Shown piece after piece: positions 44,891 to 55,316 of a DNA stretch of 64,000 nt (the first letter of the stretch is position 1; every line of letters starts with the position of its first letter). The stretch covers positions 62,001 to 126,000 of the forward strand of contig JBBHKE010002689.1 of assembly GCA_037447655.1 (NCBI GenBank). The letters run 5' to 3'. The DNA comes from Zygnema cylindricum. Taxonomy: Eukaryota > Streptophyta > Zygnematophyceae > Zygnematales > Zygnemataceae. The position numbers and the translations under genes were made by a program. The notes under the pieces are model-generated. The model did not search any database and had not been told where the DNA came from. It saw only the letters and a list, made by a program, of their open reading frames with translations.

Positions 44891-45847
44891 TGTGTGTTTT
44901 CTAGGTCTGTTTTAGGATAGAAAAAGAGCAGAGGCGGTCTGCCTCTAAACTCCCTTCTCCAAGCCCCCACACTTGTTGTAGTCACTGAAGGCTGGATAGG
45001 AGTTAGAGCCATGGTAAACTCCCTTCTCCAAGCCCCCACACTTGTTGTAGTCACTGAAGGCTGGATAGGAGTTAGAGCCATGGCTGTCTAGGCCTTCTAG
45101 AGAGACAGGAGTAGAAATTGGTAGATTTACCAAAAGGGGATTTGACGGTCCTAGGATTTAATCCTGGTACTTACCGTCCGTGAAACTACTCGTAGCCGTT
45201 AGCTTTGTCCGTTAAGTCTAGGACCAATGTTGAAGTATATAGGGTTTGATAGATATTTAAACATTTACAAGTAGGACGTTTCGTTTAACTAATGAATAGT
45301 ACGGTAGAACGTAGAACTAGTTTTGTACTATAGTACCGCACGAAATAAATGGTGCGAACATTTATTTCAACGACTAATATTCAATCCGGTCTTCATCAAA
45401 CGACCGTGATAGGAGCCGATTTCGCAGAGAGGGCATTTTGGCGTTTTCTGGTCGCCGCCACTCCGGATAACACGTGCCAGCATCGTACGGGTTTACGGAA
45501 TCTCCGGAGAGCAAGACAACAAATCCGGATGAGACAGATGTCACTATTTTGGCCATGTAGTACAACTACCGTACAGAAAGTACTCCGGTACTTGTACTTT
45601 TTGTACGGTACAATCTTATGATTAGTCCGTACTTCAGTAGAAGGGGTTTTAGAGAGGGAGTAGGACTTAGCATTTTTGGGTAGCCGCCTCTCTTTGAGAG
45701 CACTCTTGTATAAAAGGCTAACTTTGGCCAGCCATAACTATAAACTCAGTTAACCATTTTCAGCGATTCTTTTTGCTGCGGACTCAGGGGAGTCCAAGCT
45801 ACACAGGGGTGTAGCCGGTCGAGTTTTTGCCTGCCAAGGTGGCTGCA
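44891..45847 (+). repeat. Copia LTR 4, solo LTR fragment with internal duplication
   Basis: Matches LTR 1 and LTR 3 from GTGTTTTCTAGGTCTG onward, including GCGGTCTGCCTCTAA, the antisense tRNA-like part (45134-45230) and the terminal GGTGG. No gag or pol adjoins it, hence a solo LTR. The first ~45 bp of the LTR are missing. A 69-bp segment is tandemly duplicated at 44946-45083. Confidence 0.8.
44946..45083. repeat. 69-bp perfect tandem duplication within Copia LTR 4
   Basis: The unit from TAAACTCCCTTCTCC to AGAGCCATGG occurs twice with no difference seen (44946-45014 and 45015-45083). Other LTRs have one unit. Confidence 0.92.
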
Positions 45848-47675
45848 TTTCTAAGGGAAAGTCAAAGTGGGTGAATGTGTCCAAAACTCAAATTCTAACT
45901 TTGCATTCTGTGGTGGAACTGAGCACACAAAAAGTCTTATTTCACAAGGGTGAAGTTGTATTGGGGTTTTGATTGTCAAGGGGTCAATCATTTGGGTTTG
46001 TATCAACTTGGAGTCGGCACTAACTAGATAAGCTTCTTTGGACATGCGAATGCTCTGGGGGAATGGACCCCATAGAATTACACTTGTGCCTTCATATTAA
46101 AGTCAACCTGTTTTCCGTCTTCCATGAGCTGCTGGGCCGGAGAGGCATTTGGTTGAGAAGTGGGCTTTTTGGCTCAAAACTAGGCTCTTAAGCTAAGGGT
46201 TTCAATTCCCACATTGTGAGTGATGTCGGCATATTTTGAAGATCGTGACTTATTGTCACAATTTTGTTACGGTTGCCGGTTCGATGCTTGCTTCCATCAT
46301 CCCTCGTGTCTTTAGTAATAATCTTGAAATCTCTTTGGAAGGCAACACATTCTCTTCTCACATCGTTTTGATCGAGATGCCACTCTGTCCCCCATTGTTT
46401 TAGTGCCAAGGATGCAGATTTAAGAATCGAATTTCACTAATGTTGTTGCCGTCTCAAGGTCTGAGGCACTTCCTTTACACAACTCTCGTGCCTGAGATGT
46501 CCAGACTAATGCGATTTTGTCAACTGCGTTAAACCTTGAATTGATATAAGCATTATTAACGCTAATTCGGTGCCCCCAAATTCTGACCCTAAAACCTTAA
46601 ATAGAATGAATAACACTAATTTTTTTTTTTGTGTTAACTAAAGCACTAGTTAATTAGCGTTATTTACTCTAATTTATGGTCATCTTGAATAGAGTGGTGT
46701 ACAGATTGTGTCAGTCCGTAGAAAATGTTACTTTGTTAAATAATAAAGTACGAAGCATGGATTAAAATAATCACGAACGCATGTAAAACTGCACTCAAAA
46801 TAAAAGGCAAGATGAGATCGTACGTGTTTTAGTGTAAAGATGTTGATCGCGTATTAATTATATGGGAGAAAACCCAAATTAGAGTTGTGAATCAATTAGA
46901 GTAAAAGGACGCGACGGTGTACAATTTGTCAGATTTTGTACTTGTACCTATTTTAGTGTAACGATCTGATCGCAGATTCATTATAGGCGAACTGTACCCA
47001 AATTAGAATTCTGAATTAATTAGAGTAAAAGGTTTTTTTCTGAAACGTGAAAAATCCAAATTAGAGTTAATAACACATTATCTTTTTACATTCACTTCAC
47101 TTCCCTCCTGAACTAAAACCGTTTGCCGTCCCACGGTTTCAGAAAAAATATTATTGCATTTAGCATCAATCCTTCTAATTGTATACAACACTTTAATCTA
47201 CTTTACCTCATTTGCATATTGCCGAACGTTTCTCTTTACTGTACAGTGGCATGACCTCTTCCTATCATTGGGCATCATTGAAACAATTTGATGCTTACAA
47301 CGACTAAAAATACCTCTCCTAAAAGCGAATAATTTATAATGAAAGGCTCCTTCCCACCAAAAAAGTCAGTGGGATCCCATTCTTCTCCCATGTCAGTGAG
47401 GACGGAACCATTTGGAAAAAATAGCACAGATAAAGCCTGGCCACATTTTCAACGACTTACAAAAGAAATGCTCAAGCAGATACAGCCTCCCCCTCCTCCC
47501 CCTCCCCCTCCCCCTCCCTCTGTGACTTCAACAATATCTTGTGTTAAGGTCTACTAAAGAGAGCCAAAACCTGGATTAGTGAAGAACGAGTGGAAGGACC
47601 AAAGTCCACAAGTGGAACGAGACTACCACCGATGTTGCTGATAGGGCAGAAAGTAGAACCAATGGAGAAGTCCCA
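45848..47675. other. Gene-free region with dispersed repeat
   Basis: 45895-46065 is the opposite-strand relative of 14540-14705. Around 46535-47060 are degraded pieces of the CACCGTGAATCG MITE family (TTAACGCTAATTCGG, TTAGAGTTAATAAC). A CCCCCT-rich run lies at 47489-47520. No gene. Confidence 0.5.
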
Positions 47676-50600
47676 TTAGACATCAGAACTTGACGTAGAA
47701 ATCAACCGTCCTTCTGCATCCCATGGCCGTGTCATATAGGACCTTCCGGCCATACTTCGTTTTTTGCTCACACTTCCATCGGCTGCCCGGTATTGCGGGT
47801 AGTAATCAAGAAATGTTTTTGTGCCAAGAGTTTTGAGACCATCAAAAAGGAAGTCATGGATATATGCCTGCAGTATTGTGTGGACAGACATTAGAAACAG
47901 TTATATAAGTTTTTTAAATAGTAATAACATAAGACTACAAAGATAAAATAACTAAATTTGCGAAAACATCTAGGGAGTCCTTTGGTAGAGAACCATGCAA
48001 CAAATAAATTATGGCAATGGTGGTAGTTTGACTAAAGCAATTGCCAGCCAAATTTGCAGTCACAGCTCGACCTTCGATTATGACGTCAAAAAAAGAAAAA
48101 AGAAGTTGCCCATATCGGTTGAGTGTCCTTGTTAACCAAAAGAAACAGACAGCATCCCCGTCTCATCTCTTTCCTATAGAACGCCCATTACTAAGACAAT
48201 CATAAACAATGTCCACACAATTTATTACTTTTCGCACCTCACAGCGTTCTTCTCCAAACAGACGAGTTAAAACTGGCCGTCCTGGATCCTGCAGAAAACA
48301 GAAAAAAATTGTACCTTCCATTTTAAAAACAATCTCACAGCACAGTATTTCTACCCAGAAAAAACATACGATTTCATTTCCAAATCCTAAAAAAGCCTAA
48401 AATACCCAAAATTTAGCAGACACACAGATGCAGATGAACCTTTTAAAAGAAGAAAAACCAGCTAAACCATGTACATTCACTCCCGATACACATCACCAAC
48501 ATTAACCATATAAACAAAAAATGAAGAGCAGATGGATGTCCTGCCTAAAGAAGGTAAAAAAACGGAGAAACTATCATCTATTTAATTTATTTGGTGAAGT
48601 GAGAATCACCTTCTGACAACGCCACCAAACATAACGATGTTGAGCCTCTCGGTTTGCCGCAATTTTTGCCTCGACCGTTTCAGCTTCGGCCAAATCCACC
48701 ATGTCCAGCCATATCTGCGTAAGGGTTTTCTTTAAGGTTTCCTTTAGCGTTTTCTTTAAGGTTTTTCTTTAGCGTTTGTTTCTTAGGGTATTCTAGAGTT
48801 TTATAAGGTTTTACAGGGTTGAGGCCAATTTAAGGTTATGTAGGGTGTTATGAGGTTTTGTAGCGTTTTGTAGGGTTTCTTGGAGTTTTTTAACCATTCT
48901 TGACTTGAACATGACACTTTTTAGTTGCATATGACGTTTTTCTGTCAGCAAAGGTCAGAAGTTATAAATGCAACATGCATAAAGAAAGACATAAAGAGAG
49001 TCAAACCTCGTAAAATACCAGGAAGAAAGGAAAAAGATATTATATCACAGTAATTACAGCAAAATCGAAATACCTTTCAGACGAATTAAACACAATGCCC
49101 CAAACACTATCTCCACTAGCAACCACATATCCTCTTTTTCCTTCCTTCCACCTTTCATCTTTGCTTCATCTTCTACACATCCTCCCTGTTTCCACAACAG
49201 AAACCAACCATTTCCAAGGCCGTACCTGTAGGTAGTCTTTAAAAGCGTCAAAAACTGAAGGATAAATGTTGTCTGTTAGTGATAGGCGGGACCAAATTAG
49301 GGCAGGAGAGAAAAACTGCAATGATTCTGCGGTAAATTCTCCACCCCAAGGAAGCTTCCCTGTCTGCAACAACCAGGTGCAGTCAAAGTATTAGTAACCT
49401 CAGTATATAATTATTACAAGTAAACTACTATTATTATTATTATTATTTCAGAGTACTTTAACATGTAAATCCTTTTGACAGAACCATGCAAACAAAAGCA
49501 ATCTCCAATTGTCTTTAGCTCACAGTTGTTTAGTTTTGCCTTTTGTAAACTATCCCATTTGCACCCCACACCAAAATCGTCCTCCATAAATTAAATTTGT
49601 TGGTAACACAAAAAATATTAAGTTAGAAAAAGGAGAAACAAGGTGTAGGCCTTTCCTCCGAAAGAAAAGGACCACGTGACTCTCCTAGGCTGTTACTCAA
49701 ATTAGATTATTGTCTACAATACTGTGCAACTGTCACACCAAATTGAGAGACCCTTTTCAGCAATAGTGTTGATTACATCCTTCCAAAATCTGCATATCTC
49801 AGTAAACCTTTGACATAGGGAAGAAAGAAAACACCTCCAGAGTTAATACCTCATCATCTTGGGTGTTGATCTCTTTTTCTCTCATACTAACATAACCTTT
49901 GAGATCTTTTTTGTGAAGCAAATTTGCAAAAGATGAACAAAGGACATTGTAAGCAAACAACGGAGAGTATCGAACGTAGCAACAAAAACAAAGAGGACTT
50001 TTCCTTTTTATTTTAAAATTAAAATCTCATTAAGGAGAAACACCACTCACATCATTGTGCTTGTTCCAGAAAGGAAGAACAGGCCTGATATACTTATCAA
50101 TATATTCCTCAGTATTAAAAAGAGGATTCAAATCACTGACTCCCCACCAAAATCCCAAAAAAGTACAAGCTCAGATAGGAAACTAGAACCCAAGGCCAGA
50201 GTATATCAATTTGAAGAAGATGTTAAAAAGTTGAGGAGCCAATACCACCAGGACGTTTGAACAAAACATAACCGTAGCAAAATCGTGGTTGGGTAAATTT
50301 CAGGAAACATGTCAGTGGGATGCAGAAAACTTCAAAGACTATTTGACTAAACGGCTTGTTACTACAGACTATTTCATTAAAGACTTATTACCAAAGACTA
50401 TTTGACTAAAGACCTAAGACTAAAGACTATTTGACTAACGACTTGTTACTATAGACTATTTCACTAAAGTCTTGTCACAACAGACTATTTGACTAACGAC
50501 TTGTCAATAAAGACTATTTGCCTAAAGACTAATGCAGAGGAGAGCAGAAAGACGTACATAACAATCAAGTGACCGCGAGGAAAAGTAACAAGATCAGCGC

Positions 50601-53600
50601 AGAAAAAGGGTAGGTCATATTGTGGATGAGGAAAGATCACAAGATTGAGGACCTGCAAACAAGCATAACCAGACGAATTACTCACTCATTCTACAGCATC
50701 TGAATAAGTCAAACGTTATATATGCAGCAATTTTTAGCTGTGTTTCATCGATCAAAAACGACTCTCCCATGCAAATGCAACCTTACGCAAGAAGAACAAT
50801 GGGGAGGAAAAGCCAGCATGGGAAAACAACAAGCAGCAAATGGATCCATAAACATCCTATGCAAATGTTTCCCTTCTATGTGAAAGGAAAACTCTTCTAT
50901 GTTTTCCTTCAATGCGTAGTTTCACTGTGCCAGACACATATTGATTTAGGGTGTGACAAATGCTGAGAAGGTTGGAGCCCCTACATGGCCCATAACTCTT
51001 TTACTGCTCTTTTCACTTTTTTTACGGGGTAGGGAAAAAGCAACATTATCTTCACTACAAGCGGAGAACAGAGTTTGCGTGGCAATATGATACCATTGCA
51101 ACTCAAGCAAAACAATTTGTCTCTATTTTCCTAAAAAAAAACATTTGCTGCAATGTAAACAGCTATAAGAACCATTATCCCGGAAATTGCCCCGAGGCTC
51201 TGAAAATCCACAACTAGGTCTGCCTTTCAAATGCATGTGCAATATCCAATAGCTCCCTGATTCTGAGGACAAAAAACTACATAGCCGATTTTTTTTTATA
51301 ATCTTGAAACACAACCCTAAACTTCCAACCCAGCTTCATAGTACAGCTAGAATAAAACTGGGAGCCGAAGAAAAACCCACCAACTCCAAACAGCAGAGAA
51401 AAAAACACCAACAATTGGCAAGGAAGTGAAACATGTGGAATGCTCTTAAAAAAAGGTACAAGACTAAAAACATGAATGGCTTATTGAATAGATGTAGCTC
51501 GAAAACTTTCTCCTGATCTGTATCCTCCCTCTAGGCTTGATGTTCCTACACTAAATAACCCTACAACCACGAAATCATCCTCGAACATTTTATCCTTACT
51601 AACCGGTATGATAACAATAATGAATAGGCGAGACAACGAGAAGCAACGAGAAAAACTGTGCACGTGAAACATGGTCACATAACTGCTTTTCATCCATACT
51701 GTGAACAAATCAACCAATAAAAGCCTTCAGGTTGTCGAATAGGAAGACACACAATGCAAAAAAGTTATTGCTATAATCAGATTAAGAGAAAACCTGATTA
51801 CTGAGATTCGACTGTAAATGTTGCTCCACTATCGGAGTAAAACCTTGACTAGCATGCATACATGAGTAGACATTTGCTAAGGTATAGAAATGAGACATGC
51901 TAAAGAAGATCAAAGCCCAAGGACATAACAATTACAATAAGATAACAACCTAACAAGGACAGTGAACTGCGGTAGCCCCCCATGACAGCAGTCAAATGGT
52001 TGTGACAATCACGAGTCTGTGACTGTATATTAAAGAAAGAACTGCGAAGACCGAAAGTATAACAATGGACCAAAAAAAGGACCGTGAGCACCAAAAAACT
52101 CTCTACACTTTGACGTATTAATTGTGACAACAGTACTCCTAAACAAAGCTTCTTACGATTGAAAAACAAAAACCTGATCTGAATACATTGCGTAGATTGT
52201 GCTGAATCATTTCTAGCACGAACCAAAAACTTGCTATCAAGATTTAAACTAATTAGTTAAGGTAAGGATCAGCGAAGATGGTTCTACCTGAAGGTTAGGA
52301 CCTGCACTGATATCAGCCGAACGCATCATGCGGATCTTCTCAGCTTGTAACGCCGTGCTTCTACTGACAGCTTTCTGTTGCAAACCATCTGAACCCTCCA
52401 AAAGACGGAACTCCTCCTGTCAAAAAGTTCAACAAACGATAAATCTTTGGTTTGACTCCCACGTTCAACACATTCAGCTTAATTGAACTTGTAGCCAACC
52501 TTCAAACGTTCTCATAAATGAGAAAAGAGAATGTAAAATATGGCAAATGACACTCAACACAAGAGGTAGAGTTTCACAAATCAACACTTAATACAGAAAA
52601 AAAAGCTTACATAGACCAACGATGAATATGCACGGACTTGGTATAAACTCGACCCCAATTTCTACAAATTCATTATCGGAGTGTTTGTTTCAATAAAATC
52701 CTCTAGACATCTCTTTAAGTGTACCGTAGAAACAAACTTCTTCGTCATTTGAAAGAAATAAGCCATCCAAACAAATCATGCAAAAGTCCACCTCATGAGC
52801 TGCTGATAATCTGCACCTTACAAAAAATGGAAGCAAGATGGCAATGACCTTACAAAATGAGTTAGAATCTGGGATATAATTGTCAAACAGAACCCTCTCA
52901 AACAATTCAGGATTCTATGATGGAAAAATAAAAAAAATCCAAACCTAGCAAGTCCTTCAAGAAAACATTACGGACAACATCATCTTTCTACAATCGATCC
53001 GCCATCCTTTGTTATAAAACTGGACTGCTTCTGTTGCAAAACCATGAATACTGGATATGTAAACACGTAACACTTGAGTTTTTGCATTATTTGTTCACTC
53101 AAAATTTAGTTATAGATACAGCATTTTTAGCAATATTTAATCCATCCATATTGCTCCTTAAGGATTTTCATTACACTTACTGTAATGAGAATGGACAGAC
53201 TCGTAGTGTTGATGGAAAAATAGTACGGGCCATGTCAATGAATCCACGTGAATGCTTGTTGTCCATGACTTATAAGGCCCAATACTGTGGTCCATATTAA
53301 CTTATGCCTAGGTTTTAAAGACCCGTACCAAAAACTAGTAAGGTACATGCTAATTGAAGCAATTGGTAAAGCAATTACAAAAGCATGCTTACTAGTTTCA
53401 ACATTTTTCATTTAGGGTGGTGTTTTTTTTATGTGCATAAAAACCTATATGATTCAAAGAGTAAAAATTAAAAATCCTTAAATTCTGCAAAATTCCAATG
53501 TTGGACCAAGTTCACTACAAAAGCATGGCCCCTCGATTACTGTGCATAGAAGCCTAAATAATTGCAAAAGAAGAAGAGCAACTATTGCAGCAAGTTTTGG

Positions 53601-54301
53601 AAAAAAAGAATGACATGAAAAAATAATAAATTTGACTAGTATGCTTTGAAACATAAGCAAATCCTCATAATTGTGCGGATGCCTTTGATGCTGTACTAAG
53701 GCCATAAGATGGTTAATCACAAGCATTGTAAGTTATTTGTAACAGTCACATGTTGTAAAGAGAACAAAGAGTGACGGGGTAATACACAGAGACGTTTACT
53801 CTGATGTTGAGGTTGAGCTGTGCAGTTGTCTGAGTAACCGTACGGACAATTAATAAAAACGGTACGAATTGTACGAGTAACCCTACAAAACGATAGTAAA
53901 ACTGTGATAGTATAATCACCTTATGAGATGCAAAGAAGTTGGGCAAAAGAGCAAACCTTCATCGGAAAAGGTTGGAGTACCATTCGCTTCGACAACTCCT
54001 CTACACAGTGATCCACAAAAGGGGTATAAAGGCCCGGACCAGCATCTCGATATTCACATTTTTCTGAAAGTTGCTTAGTATCATCCCTGCATTCTGGAAT
54101 CCCTGAAATTATCTTACGAGAAGAAAACGATGTGATGTGTAAAAATAAATGATTATGTCTACGAATAGTCGATTTTTGGAAGGAGACTGATGGCATAGAA
54201 ACTTGCTTTATTGAAAATTTAAGCAACGATCGGCTGACAAATGTGGGAGAAAAAAACGAAGATGGGAAGCAGGAAAACGTAGAAATTTGGAGCTGCTCCA
54301 T
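47676..54301 (-). CDS. Ferredoxin-dependent bilin reductase, PebB/PUBS-type (HY2 family), 8 exons, predicted plastid
   Basis: Member of the ferredoxin-dependent bilin reductase family, which reduces biliverdin or dihydrobiliverdin to phytobilins in plastids. Exons on the minus strand: 54301-53957, 52416-52288, 50652-50558, 50135-50051, 49363-49226, 48714-48610, 48288-48238, 47867-47676. All introns are GT-AG and phases match, giving 379 residues. Residues 1 to about 75 are Ser/Phe/Arg-rich, a likely transit peptide. The core reads [20 protein letters not shown] (159-178), then [46 protein letters not shown] and [10 protein letters not shown] (317-326). This resembles PebB more than HY2: Asp178 stands where Arabidopsis HY2 has Asn, with further Asp at 321 and 325. 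The C-terminal tail [13 protein letters not shown]...SYMTRPWD is shared with plant HY2. The best guess is a moss-type phycourobilin synthase (PUBS) orthologue; an HY2 or PebB role cannot be excluded. The first ATG in frame was used. Confidence 0.93.
50336..50535. repeat. ~29-bp minisatellite in bilin reductase intron 3
   Basis: Nearly seven degenerate copies of AGACTATTTGACTAAAGACTTGTTACTA (each beginning AGACTATTT), directly inside the 5' splice site of intron 3 (50557-50136 on the minus strand). Head-to-tail with no unique spacers. Confidence 0.9.
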
Positions 54302-54564
54302 TGAAAAATCCCTCAAATGGAGAATAACAAACCTACTTGCATGAACATCTCATTGTCATTATCATTGTTTTTTAATTTACAGTTTCCACTTTCCAACTGA
54401 TCTCTTCGCTAAGTAGATAGCTGCGATCCTTTTCGGCCATTTCGAGTTCCGGAAGAGAATCGTTCGACGCGTAGTTTTATTCAAACTACAGTATTGAACG
54501 GGAACAGTGCAGAACTTTACTGTACTTTACTGTACAATACTCTACGGTAATGTACAATATAGTA
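54302..54564 (-). promoter_or_regulatory. Proximal upstream region of the bilin reductase
   Basis: 263 bp between the start codon and the first upstream MITE. No confidently assignable TATA or light-responsive element. Confidence 0.3.
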
Positions 54565-54781
54565 CACCGTGTATCGCTATTAGTGTTAATATATTTTTCG
54601 CCACTTAAAACAACTTCTCTCCGTACACAGTTGTTCGATTATCAGATGGAGACTGTCAATCGGAAGGTGAGAATCTGGCCTTTCAATCGTAACCGTCAGA
54701 TCCACAATCTGACAAGTGTGTACGGAGAACAAAAGTTTTTAAGTGGCAAAAAAATATTAACACTAATAGCGATTCACGGTG
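54565..54781. mobile_element. MITE, CACCGTGAATCG family, copy 7, upstream of bilin reductase
   Basis: 217 bp from CACCGTGTATCGCTATTAGTG to CACTAATAGCGATTCACGGTG, TA on each side. Highly self-complementary: its arms pair over most of the length (for example TTAATATTTTTTCGCCACTT / AAGTGGCAAAAAAATATTAA). Confidence 0.9.
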
Positions 54782-54836
54782 TAGTGCTGCCGTAGCGCTG
54801 ACGGTATGAAACTATGACGTCAAGCGTACCATATTC

Positions 54837-55308
54837 CAGAGGTCGCAAAAGTCAAAATTTTAGATAACCGAAACCGACCGTTTTTTTTTTTCAAAATCTG
54901 AGTACCCGACGCCCGACCGGGTTATACCACGCTCCAAAATTGTTAACCGTTAACCGAAACGCGTTTACGAAAATAAAAGTTAACCGAACTCGATTTCTCG
55001 CGACTACCCGTACCCGCCCGTACCCGAAAAAGTACAAAATTATAAAGAAAAAAATAATCATGATGTCACGTACTTCCACGATACCAAGAGTACAAAGTAC
55101 GATAAAGTTGGATTGTACAGACAGTACAAAATTTTCAATTTTTTTTTCGTTTTTTGCTAACCCGACCGTAACGGATTTTCTTTTTCTGTGAATCAACCGC
55201 CCGAATCCGCTCGGCCCCCCAAATATGGCAACCGAATCCGTTCCGGATCCGACGTGGGCGGTCGGTAAACGGTCGATCACAGTTTCGGTTGACCGTTTGC
55301 GACCAGTG
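54837..55308. mobile_element. Non-autonomous hAT-type element, CAGAGGTCGCAAA family, copy 3 (472 bp)
   Basis: Opposite orientation to copies 1 and 2. Ends CAGAGGTCGCAAAAGTC and GGTTGACCGTTTGCGACCAGTG; target duplication CCATATTC/CCATATTA (7 of 8). Lacks the tandem 64-bp units and any nested MITE, so it is a shorter deletion derivative. Confidence 0.88.
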
Positions 55309-55316
55309 CCATATTA

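Noticed and set aside
48717-48905. Telomere-like TTTAGGG array in bilin reductase intron 5
   Set aside because: Words such as TTTAAGG, TTTAGCG and GTAGGG are irregular and never form a clean TTTAGGG array.
50336-50535. CRISPR-like array of 29-bp repeats
   Set aside because: Units are head-to-tail and degenerate with no unique spacers, and lie in an intron of a plant nuclear gene; this is a minisatellite.
53034-53300. ORF in bilin reductase intron 1
   Set aside because: No family similarity, lies within an intron on the opposite strand, and has low-complexity composition.
54301-54316. Earlier start of the bilin reductase at 54316
   Set aside because: The codon there is TTG; the first ATG in frame is at 54301.
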